From assembly GCA_022747635.1 (NCBI GenBank), contig JAKTNV010000008.1, forward strand, positions 1,963,001 to 2,027,000: 64,000 nt of DNA. The letters are read 5' to 3'. The stretch is from Hetaerina americana. Lineage: Eukaryota; Arthropoda; Insecta; Odonata; Calopterygidae. This document shows, one piece after another, positions 39,951 through 49,168 of the stretch (positions are counted from its first letter, which is position 1; every line of letters begins with the position of its first letter). The notes beneath the pieces were generated by a model. The model was not told the DNA's origin. It saw only the letters and a program-made list of their open reading frames with translations, and did no database searches. The position numbers and the translations under genes are program-made.

Positions 39951-41234
39951 ATCATCACCTAAAAAACCGATCTTCGGGTTGATTACTGTGTTTATGGTTG
40001 CGTATTTATCATTGTTAAAGTCCGATGTAAAGATTGCTTTCGGATGAATGAGAAAGAAAGGATATTCGTCACTTTTCAAGCGGCCTTGAGTCATTACTGG
40101 AGTTGTTGCTGAGTGAGTGTTCAATTTACAGCCATATTAGCCCAAGTGGTCGGCCGCATTGTATCAAACATTCTTGTTCATTCCTATGGATTAATTTTTT
40201 TATAATCTACCTTCCTCTTGACGAACTGTCTCATGAAAGCGGTTCTAATAAACATCTCGTGTTGGTCGGTGGCTCTTTGAAAAGGACGTCAGCGGCACCG
40301 AGCTCCCACACGCCACAGCGCCCGCCACCCACGCCGTTCCTGCGTCACGGAGCAGGGAGAAGTGGACGATGTTGCGCCCCGCACGAAAGAAGAAATGGTT
40401 TTTTGGGGAAGTCGGGATGGGTCGCGGGGCGCCCACCCCGACTTCGCTCCGAGGCAAGACTTCCAGGATGGGAGCGGTTGCTTCAGTCCAGAGCGCCCGC
40501 CTCTGGGAAGCCAGTCGCTGTTAAAAACCAGTGCAGAATTGCTCGGTGGCAGTAAAAACGGGAAACGGGTCTCCAATCGAAACAAAAGGTCAATTATCGG
40601 GAGGATGCGGTCGCGTAGGAGATGAGTGAGGCCTTGACGCATGCATACGTATGGAGCCTTTCCCACAGTTCTCTCCAATGTGGTGCTGTAATCTCCGTTC
40701 GGGAAGTTTCTCCCAATGTGTGCCATTTCGCCGCCGCCCCCCCCACCCCCGCGCGATTCGGTCGAATCGAATCGACCGGATCGAGAGTCGATACGGTCTC
40801 TACTTGCTGCGAGGGCGTGCATAAGTCACAGGATACGAGTCTATGTCACGTATGTGACTCGTGAAGCGAGCGAGAGGTGAGGAGTGGAAATGGAAAATTG
40901 GCCCCGTACTTGGATTAAAAGAAATGAGTAAACGGTTTTCAATTATTCAAAGTCGCGATTAACATGCACTTACATTAACTTTACACACTATGCATTAACA
41001 TAAATATTATATTTTGGCAAATGCCTCCCCTGATGGTAAACCACTACAGTGTATGGTGAAGACGAACAGTGCAATTGTTTTTAACACAGACCTGGGTGGC
41101 GCATTCATCAAGTGCTCATTAACGATGGCCTAATTGCGATTGCCCCTTGTCCTGATTAACCTTTACCACCTCAATAATCCAACGCGAAGGTTGGTTTCGT
41201 GGGGTAAGGATGACATAACCGAATACCAAACTCA
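39951..41234. other. non-coding
   Basis: No supported gene. The GC-rich stretch 40280-40520 gives overlapping frames on both strands with no domain. Confidence 0.45.
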
Positions 41235-41345
41235 ACGGCGCGTGAAATTCACACATTGGGGTAAGGGGGCCAGTTCCTTGATCTCTGTGCCACTTTTGGT
41301 GTACCAAGAAGATCTGGTGCGCGAAAAATAGCTTGGATGAAGCTG
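41235..41345 (-). repeat. SINE family 1, body fragment
   Basis: The reverse complement shares the order of copy 1: the CGAAAAAT motif, a GATCTTC segment, GTGCC, GGAACTGGCCC and GTGTGAATTTCACGCG. No tRNA-like head is recognisable next to it. Confidence 0.7.
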
Positions 41346-41489
41346 AGGTTGTTCAAGGGCGGGCGGCACGTAGGACTGAACGTGGTTCCCCCGGTCTCTG
41401 GTCCAGAACGATACCCAGTGGACCCTTCATTCACCTTAAGCATAATAGTAAAATCTTGATCATGCAATATTTTCAGAGTGTTAAAATAA

Positions 41490-41562
41490 TTCGCCTTGGC
41501 CGGGATACGAGCCCGGATCCCTCGATGTCCGAACCAATGATTTATCCAGTTAAGCTACCGAC
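41490..41562 (-). repeat. tRNA-like SINE head, minus strand
   Basis: On the minus strand GGTAGCTTAACTGGATAAA (A box) and GGATCCGGGCTCGTATCCCGG (B box and T arm) are well spaced, with GGTTCGGACATCGAGG between. It is closely similar to the head at 41645 and lies divergently, about 80 bp away. Confidence 0.65.
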
Positions 41563-41644
41563 GCGTCCTCTTACGCTCCCGACATTTTACGCGGAGTTTA
41601 AGCGAAGGAGAGGAAGAAAACTTGCACGAAGAGTAAAGATTACG

Positions 41645-41830
41645 CCTCGGTATCTAAACTGGTGAAAGCACTCGTTCGGACATCCGAGGGACCCGGGTTC
41701 GAATCCCGGTAAATGTGAATGATATTTACACTCTCACATTGTTGCATTGCAATGCACGCATTTAGCGGATGACTCCGTTAAAATTCACTGTTGCGGCATC
41801 TCCCGCAGTTTCCCCTGAAAATCTTTGCCG
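41645..41830 (+). repeat. SINE family 2, reference copy
   Basis: A tRNA-like head (GTATCTAAACTGGTGAAAGC, then CTCGTTCGGACATCCGAGG and GACCCGGGTTCGAATCCCGG) is followed by a body containing TTACACTCTCACATTGTTGC, TTGCATTGCAATGCA and GCGGCATCTCCCGCAGTTT. The body is found again at 22263-22380. Confidence 0.7.
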
Positions 41831-44778
41831 TCGGTTGGCACATGAAATGGAGTCGAATTCTCGTTTTTATCGTGGTTGCCTTTCAATATTTCAAAGTGCG
41901 TTCATTACCAGGTGAGTCGCTGAATTTTGAAGTCCAATGATATTTCAGTGGATGCGCAGCAGCTGGGCTTTTTTCCGGAAATGGCCGAAAGGGAAGACGG
42001 TGGGGGTGGGGGAGGTAGGAAGAGTTCTCGGGAGCGGCGATGCCTCGCGAGGGGAATCTCAGCGCGGAGGGGTCAGGAAACATGAAATGGGGAGGCGTCG
42101 GGTCACAGGCGTCGCTTGGGCGTCGTCGGGTCGACGGCGCTTTCTTCCTACAGCGTCCCCCCTCCCCTCCTCCCAGAAGCCACGACGCCACGAATTTCGA
42201 CCGCCCCCCCCCTTTACCCCTCCTTCCAACTCCCTCTCATTATGTCGTCATCCCCGTCTCTTCCGCTCCTCCCGCCGTGAGCGAATAGGGCTCAGCCGTC
42301 GCTAATTGCTGGTGGCGCCACCGTCGATTAGTGGGACAGCGAAGCGCCAACCCCCTTCTTTTATCTCTCGCTGCGATTGGCGTGGGAGGGCTGGAAGTTT
42401 TGAGATGGCGCTCCCCCCCCTCCTTCCCTCTCCCCCCCCCATCGGGGATGATATCCTCCCCTCTCCTCCACCCACTCCCCCTCCCCGGATCCACTCATTC
42501 TCCCCCTCCCCCGGGCCTGGACCGATTGCATCCAATCGAGGTCTCTGCTGGAGGCGGGCGGGTCGCCACCCCGATCGGTCTCCCGAAGGGGCGAGGGGGT
42601 GGGTGAGGACGGCGGCGGGGGCGTCGTGTTTTTGGTGCTCCCACTAGTGCACTCGTCCGGGGATGCGCCCCTTATTCATCAGGCACCCTCGCTGCTCCAT
42701 TCCCGAGGAATCGCAGGAAAAAAGGAGATTTCAAGTAATTGATCATGGGCAAGTGGGGGCGGTTTGTTGTCGTAGGTGTGGTAAAAATTATGTTTCACGA
42801 TGCTCAGCTCCTATTTAAGAAGAACGTGTTGTCAATTTAACAATAATTTTTTTCGGATTTTTGAGAAAGATTTATAAGGTTATACATTGGGTATTACGTT
42901 CTGGAAATGTCGTTTAATTACGAAAAAGGAAAATGTATGACATCGCCATTCATATTGAGGTGTAGCAGCAAGGCTAGTGAACGAACGCCACGTGGTTTCC
43001 GGTACCCCCGGAATTTCGGGGCTTTTAGGAATGTGAGTGGGAGCGGGATTACGTGAATGTGGCCGTGAAGGAGGATGGCGGAGGGGAGAGTTGTGTTGCG
43101 ATCAGGAGAATCAGGTTCATTGGCGGATGACGCAGGAAAGAGGCCGATTTATATGTCGCTTGAGTGCATTGGCTTGTTGCAAGTTACTTGAAGTGGATAT
43201 GCTAGGTGAGGAAGAGGAAAAAAAATGGCAATTCGTCGAGGCCACTTCGTGATATTGGTGAATGACATTCGGAAGAGAAAAGGAATGTAGTAGTGGAGGG
43301 AGGAGGGGCTGTGTTCGGAAACAATCATTGATAATACACTCTTTCATTTATTTCCTAACCTCCCGAAAATCGATTCCCTATTCCATGATCCTTTCATTCT
43401 GCTAACAACGACTTGGAAGAATGAACTAGTTTTGTCCATTCGTGTTGAAGGTTATTGAAAATAACCCATTTCTACTCATTATCGGGACGTAATCATTTAT
43501 TTTTCCATTTAATGATCGTGACTGCGGAATACAATGTAAGGATTCAGGAGGAGAAGAAAGTGAAGAGGGGTTGTTAGTGACGTAGATATTTTAACGCGTA
43601 AATTTGTTTGTTGCATTGGCCACCGCCACTGGGGATCATTTAGATCTTCTGGATGATTCTCGTGTGTGTTGTCGTAAGCTGAGTCAATCCTCAAACCTTT
43701 CGTGGAATGGTCGACAGTGATGGGAGTATGTTTGACTAAAGGCTGTAAATAAATAAGTAAATAGTTCTAAACGGAACGATTGAAAGAGATGTCTCGATTT
43801 GGCGAGTCTTCAGCGCACATATGAAATTGTTTAACTGTAAGTTGGACGTGCGGGGCTGAACTAAAGCCAATAAATGAGTAAATTCCGTCGCCGAGTCATA
43901 AGCGAAACATCCCCGGATCATGTCCGCTGTCATATCTCTCTCTCTCGGGCATTCGGCTGTAAAAACCCCTTTATTGTTGTGCGTGAATGCAAACCCTGTG
44001 TACCCTTTGCTCCCAGTCGTTAGGATTGCGTGCGGACGGCGATATTAATATTAAAGGGTTCCCATTAATTCCCTTTCGAACCCTCACATGGGCGTGTGCT
44101 ACGGCCATTCCTTCTCCTTGACCCTCTCCCTCCAACTTGTTGAGTTGCGGAGGGCGCTCTCGTTCCTTTCGTCCGGAGAGCACTCCGCTGGTGTCAACAG
44201 CACCTGCCTTGGCGCCCTCCCCTTTCTCCCCGAGCATCAAACGCACCAGCCCCTCCCTCTCCATCATGCCTAACATCTCCCAACAATTGATTGGGCATAA
44301 ATATTTACGCGGTGACGAAGGGCACTTTCATCCGCCTCCGTCGTTGGTAGTTTTCCGCAATCGAAAACAAACATTTTATTGTTCCCTAGTATCTCTTAAT
44401 AGGGTTCATTACCACCACTCTCCCGTGCCCCGTACCACGGATGAATTTCGTCTCGTTAAGTATGGAGACTGCTTTGAACGATGGGTTTGATGTTACTTGC
44501 GGTTTCACGAAGGATTTATTGCAAAGAAGAATATCGTAGACCTTGTTATAAAGGAGTGTGGCCGACTTCTTGTCATTTAAGGTTTTTTTCTCTTTTATTA
44601 CTCGTGCAACGAAAAAACTAAAATTTTACATTGTGTATACAAATGAAAGGTAGCAAAAGATATCTTTATGGATTCGCCACTCTCAAATTTTATCACATCC
44701 TGATGGCTCAGGATAATAATGTGATTTAAGAGAGCATTTTCCTACATCGATGCGAAGCTAGTTGCCCGAATTTTAAAA
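41831..44778. other. non-coding; C/T-rich islands
   Basis: No supported exon. C/T-rich islands at 42150-42250 and 42410-42535 alternate with G-rich stretches at 42000-42110 and 42545-42620. The rest is AT-rich with no recognisable feature. Confidence 0.5.
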
Positions 44779-44780
44779 TA

Positions 44781-44930
44781 CTACCTCGATCAAAAAGTTC
44801 CCGGAATAACCACCGTGTGGCGCTCCCATCGTTCCGATTTGAGTTCTGTTTTTTTTGTTTAATTGGTACATCTGTTGTTGATATTCCTTTTAAATCTTAG
44901 TGTCATAACTTGACATTTGCAAAAGTTACG
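44781..44930. repeat. mariner inverted repeat, left
   Basis: About 150 bp, matching the reverse complement of 45961-46109 with about four differences, one of them a length change in a T run. The last 24 codons of the transposase, including the stop at 44859-44861, lie in this repeat. Confidence 0.95.
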
Positions 44931-45905
44931 GTCGGTTTTCGGTATGTCCATCAGTGCTTCCTGCGATTTTTCCATTACTTCCTCTCGGCTGCTAAAACGC
45001 GTTCCCCGTAATGGTTTTTTAACTCGATTGAACAGAAAGAAGTCACAGGGAGCCAAATCAGGTGAATTCGGTGGCTGTTGGATGGTATTTGTTGCATTTT
45101 TCGTCAAAAAATTACGAATAATGATAGCACTGTGCGACGGTGCGTTATCATGGTGCAAAATCCACGAGTTTTCTGCCCACATTTCTGGTCTCTTTCGGCG
45201 AATTGCTTCACGCAAACGTCTCATAACGCCCAAATAATACTCTTTGTTTACTGTCTGGCCTTCTGGCAAAAATTCATGATGCACTACACCGTTGTAATCC
45301 ATGAAAACCGTCAGCATTGCCTTCTTTTTTGACTGAAAACGACGTGGTTTTTTTTGTCTCGGCTCATTTGGTGAACGCCATTCACTTGCCTGATGTCTGG
45401 ATTGCGTGTCGTACTCATAAACCCACGTCTCGTCTCCAGTAATGATCCTTTTGATGAATGTGGGATCGGATTCAGCCTCGCAAATCATGTCTTTTGCGAC
45501 GTCAACACGGTCTCTTTTTTGCATGAAATTGAGGTCTTTTGGAACCAAGTTTGCTTCTACACGACGGAAACCCAAATCATTAACCACAATGTCTTGGGCG
45601 GATCCATAGGCAATGTTCAAGTCCTCCGCTATTTCTCTGATGGTTAATTTGCGGTTATTGACCAACATTTCTTTTACTTTATCAATTTTTTCACCGACTT
45701 TCGATGTCGATGGTCTGCCACTGCGTTCATCATCTTCGATTGACTCACGACCACTTCTGAACCGCTCGTGCCACTGGTAAACGACCGTTTTTTTTAGAGA
45801 ATCGTTGCCGAAACACTTTTCCAACATTTCCAACGTCCGTGCGCCACTAAATCCGTTTTTTACGCAAAATTTAATACAAGTTCGTTGTTGCAAATTTAAA
45901 TCCAT
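44859..45905 (-). CDS. mariner transposase, intact
   Basis: The 348-residue protein has the usual mariner length and would cut and paste its own element at TA sites. The N-terminal half is the paired helix-turn-helix DNA-binding region (residues about 1-115, with WHERFRSGRESIEDDERSGR and LTIREIAEDLNIAYGSAQDI); the WVPHEL-type linker is degenerate (NLVPKDL, 119-125). The catalytic triad is D158 (TGDETWVYEYD), D253 (HHDNAPSH) and D288 (SPDLAPCDFFLF), giving DD34D. The start at 45905 (MDLNLQQRT) was chosen over an in-frame ATG at 45974, which lies in the inverted repeat and would add 23 residues unlike the family. No frameshift or stop is present. Activity is inferred, not shown; the subfamily is not assigned. 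Confidence 0.95.
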   Translation of the reverse strand: MDLNLQQRTCIKFCVKNGFSGARTLEMLEKCFGNDSLKKTVVYQWHERFRSGRESIEDDERSGRPSTSKVGEKIDKVKEMLVNNRKLTIREIAEDLNIAYGSAQDIVVNDLGFRRVEANLVPKDLNFMQKRDRVDVAKDMICEAESDPTFIKRIITGDETWVYEYDTQSRHQASEWRSPNEPRQKKPRRFQSKKKAMLTVFMDYNGVVHHEFLPEGQTVNKEYYLGVMRRLREAIRRKRPEMWAENSWILHHDNAPSHSAIIIRNFLTKNATNTIQQPPNSPDLAPCDFFLFNRVKKPLRGTRFSSREEVMEKSQEALMDIPKTDRNFCKCQVMTLRFKRNINNRCTN

Positions 45906-45960
45906 TTCTGAAATTGTAAAAAATCGCCAACACACACAGAGATAGATGTACTCTTGGCTA

Positions 45961-46109
45961 CGTAACTTTTGCAAATGTCAAGTTATGACACTAAGATTTA
46001 AAGGGAATATCAACAACAGATGTACCAATTTAACAAAAAAACAGAACTCAAATCGGAACGATGGGAGCGCCACACGGTGGTTATTCCGGGAACTTTTTGA
46101 TCAAGGTAG
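45961..46109. repeat. mariner inverted repeat, right
   Basis: About 149 bp upstream of the transposase start. It ends AAGGTAG before the TA at 46110-46111. Besides transposase binding it must carry or adjoin the promoter, since only 55 bp separate it from the start codon. Confidence 0.95.
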
Positions 46110-46111
46110 TA

Positions 46112-48415
46112 TATCGTCCTTCTGAAATCATTGAATGCTCTGGAGAAATTCGACTCTAATATATCTTATTTATCACCTAGTCAAAAATGCGCTTTTACGC
46201 TCGTGACGTGGATTGGGTTATAAGTTGGTAACTTCTTAAATCACTGAGAAATCGATGTGTTCTCCCGGCGTTCGTTCGAACCGTCTCACGAGTAGGAAAG
46301 GCTCTCTCGGGCGCTTGGAAACATTCGAAAGCACGACATCGCTTCAATCAGTCGGAGCGATGGTCCATTCAGTGGTGAGATGGGGTCGGTTGGTGGCGCG
46401 GGCCATGGCACCAGTAGTCCGTGGCACATACCACTACAATAGTAGGTGCTACGTCGGGGTTGGTGCCAGTTGTATGTGCAACGATGACCCGCTGTAAGCA
46501 CCAAATCTGAATCCAAACCCGTGGTGGCAAAGTGATGGAAAGGACACTTCATGTGTTAGGCGGGAAGAGGAATTCGGGAAATGAGTCCCTGGGATAGGAA
46601 AATATTTGCCCGACTTCCATCGGAAGTCATCTTGTCGATTCGAATCATTCGGAATAGCCGCGAGGCCCATCTCGGGTCTCCCCTCTCTAATCCTTTGGTC
46701 TCCCCCTCCACCCTTCCAATCGGCGATGCATACGGCTTCGCCATATTGCCATGTATCGAATGCATTTTTCAATTGACATCGCGATGCTGTATAGAGCAGC
46801 CGGCCAGTGCGATATACAGGTATATCGCTTTGCCATATTGATATTTCGTTCATTTACGGCGTGAAGTTGATGGGGCGACACTTTGTCGATATGAGAATTA
46901 CATCGGAAACGATTCGGTGTTAGAATTTGAACCACCCTGACGCCGCGTCACGGTCGCGTTGGCACCGGGAAAAATGGTGCTCTTCGCAGCTGGCCCGGGG
47001 GGGACGCACCAAGCGCGGGCTCGTGCACTAAGTGACCCTAGCGCGGAGGACGCCTCGTCTCGGCGCGGCTATCCCCGGCCGATGCACATTCGATGCGCCG
47101 AAGGGACGGAGGGATTTCCCACTTGCCCCGCGGCGGTGGTTGATGGATCAAACCGGGAGGAGAACGACTCGCTCCCTTGGGCGACGGTGCATCCTACTCT
47201 ATGTCTTTGTGACATTTCTGTGGAAGTTATTTTTCCATATGGTCAAAACATAATGGAATCGACCATTGCAAACAATACATTTTCAGTGGGAAATGAAAAC
47301 TTATCTTTGAATCAAGTGCTAACATTTGCAACTTGGGGGCGTCCGGTAGAATCGCTTCAAGCCAATCAGGTCGCCGTCCCCACCTCTTGCACTCAGCCGC
47401 CCAATCCGTATTCATCCCGTGAGCAGATAATTTGGAAAAGAATGGGAAAAGCAAAGCGAACGAAAAGGAAAACAAACCAAGTACGTGCCTGTGTCCATCC
47501 GTAGTGGTTTGGTGGGAGGTATTCGAAGGGAAAGTGAAGGCATAAGTGTATTTTGTGCGAATAGAATATTGATTGGTGAGACAGAAGGGGGTGTTAGACA
47601 GGCGGAGAGGGGGAAGAGGGAGGATAATGCGAGGCTCGAGGGGAGGCAGAAGGTATGCGGAGTTAGAGGAGAGTTCGTCGTCGTGTTGGCTGTATCCTTG
47701 TGTCTGTCTCTTCAGGTGAGAAGTGTAGCTGTGGTTGGCCATGCAAATATCATCCAAAACCTGCCTTAACCGGGAGACTGCCATTGCAAAATAACCCAAT
47801 GATTGCCATCTCCACCTCCCAAGAGGGAGGGCGTCATCTGCGGGGTCACGACCTTTTAGGCCTCGTAAGGGTTGCACTGGGACCCCGTGGCTTCGCTCTC
47901 TCCATAATGGGCAACGGAGGGCGTGTCCGCGTCGGACTGGCGCGAGCGGAGATTAGTGTGGGGGGGGGGGGGGGGAGCGTGCCTGATTGGTTCCGGTGAT
48001 TGGCTGGGTTGGGTCCGTTCGTCGTGGCCTATGGCGACACCGAGGGCGATTTCGTCGCTTGATTCCGCGGATTGTTCCTCTTCGCCCTCCCGCTAAGGGC
48101 CGCCCGCCCCTCGTGCATTTCATCAATCTGGGGGTGCCTGGAGGGTTCTTTGTGTGGTAGCTTTCGCCTTTTCTAACCGCTCTCTTTTCTTTTCGTCTAG
48201 TTTGGGAGAATACTCCGGCATGTCAGGCCTACCTTGTGGAAATTATATCATATTTAATTACGTAAAACTATTTGCAATTCATTTACCATTATCGACCCTG
48301 GATATAAATAAATATTGCTATGGCGATGATGTGTCGAGGTAATTATTATTATTGGTATGTGGGGCAATATTGGGAATGCAGGTATGCGATGACGGAGTCA
48401 TCAACCCTCGATATA
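46112..48415. other. non-coding
   Basis: No supported exon. The 181-codon plus-strand frame at 46959-47504 and the 216-codon minus-strand frame at 47227-47877 overlap each other and show no domain. A run of 16 G lies near 47961. Confidence 0.45.
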
Positions 48416-48448
48416 CGAGGGTCATCCGGAAAGTAGTACCCGTTCGTG
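48416..48448. repeat. 33-bp mariner inverted repeat, left
   Basis: Identical to the reverse complement of 49136-49168 over all 33 bases. Confidence 0.95.
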
Positions 48449-48514
48449 AAATAAAGACACAAAAGTAGATATTAACAAACATAAAAAATTTTATTTGAAA
48501 GAGGATACTTTAAA

Positions 48515-49016
48515 CTACTTCTCAACATAATCTCCAAGCAAATTAAGGCATTTGTCATAACGTGTGACAAGTTTCTGTATTCCTGCTGCATAGTCCTTCG
48601 CCGCCAGCTCATTGAGATACGCGAGGGACCCATCTTGCACAAATTTTTGCATAATGCAGATGGTGTTTAACAATTTCATGAACAATTGTTCGAGAAACAT
48701 TGGGAAAATGCTCACAGATGTCATCAATTGTGACGCGCCGATCGTTCCTCACGAATTCGTCAACTGAGCTCACCAGTTGGTCTGTAATGACAGACGGTCT
48801 CTCCGAACGCTCATCGTCGTGTGTGTTCCCCCTCCCCATGTTGAAGTTGCGACACCACCGCCGAACAGACGACTCGTCCATTACATTGTCTCCATACACC
48901 TCCTTTAATTGGCGATGAATATCACATGGGCGAACGTTTCTTGCATTGAGGAATTTAATTACTGCCCTCACTTCACAACTGGCGGCGTTCTCAATTTTTT
49001 TAAACATTGTAAACAA
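48515..49016 (-). pseudogene. internally deleted mariner transposase
   Basis: From the ATG at 49016 the frame gives about 130 residues of the N-terminal DNA-binding half: AVIKFLNARNVRPCDIHRQL, SSVRRWCRNFNMGRGNTHDD, ERPSVITDQL, RRVTIDDICEHFPNVSRTIV and ARWVPR, the linker motif. Directly after this the sequence jumps, in another frame, to the C-terminus (LNELAAKDYAAGIQKLVTRY, DKCLNLLGDYVEK, stop at 48515). About 170 residues with all three catalytic aspartates are missing. The surviving frame, ending at 48609, could still make a 135-residue DNA-binding-only peptide if transcribed; that is inference. Confidence 0.9.
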
Positions 49017-49135
49017 TCACAGAAACAACACAGGCAATGCTAGCGTCACGCAACTTGGCTCAGAGAAGGCAGACAAGCCACTGAAGCTATCTGACCTCGT
49101 CCAGCGGCTACTCGCGTCGTCAGCACTTCATGCGG

Positions 49136-49168
49136 CACGAACGGGTACTACTTTCCGGATGACCCTCG
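49136..49168. repeat. 33-bp mariner inverted repeat, right
   Basis: Perfect partner of 48416-48448, located 120 bp upstream of the transposase-fragment start codon. Confidence 0.95.

Larger units (their letters stand above)
44781..46109 (-). mobile_element. complete mariner transposon with 150-bp inverted repeats
   Basis: A 1329-bp element flanked by TA duplications (44779-44780 and 46110-46111), the signature of Tc1/mariner insertion. Both ends start CTACCT(C/T)GATCAAAAAGTT reading inward. The inverted repeats are about 150 bp and differ at about four positions. One uninterrupted transposase gene fills the interior. Length, gene position and TA target are those of an intact mariner. Near-identity of the ends and an intact frame argue for a recent insertion. 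The long repeats are unusual, since most mariners have ends near 30 bp. Confidence 0.95.
48416..49168 (-). mobile_element. mariner deletion derivative
   Basis: A 753-bp element with perfect 33-bp inverted repeats (48416-48448 and 49136-49168). The left flank is TA (48414-48415); the right flank is TG, a decayed TA. The ends start CGAGGGTCATCCGGAAAG and do not match those of the element at 44781, so this is another mariner subfamily, closer in its coding sequence to the remnant at 35599. The catalytic centre of the transposase has been deleted, so it can move only with a transposase supplied elsewhere. Confidence 0.92.

Noticed and set aside
45906..45974. Upstream in-frame ATG of the intact mariner transposase
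   Set aside because: It lies inside the inverted repeat and would add 23 residues to a protein that already has the family length of 348 from the next ATG.
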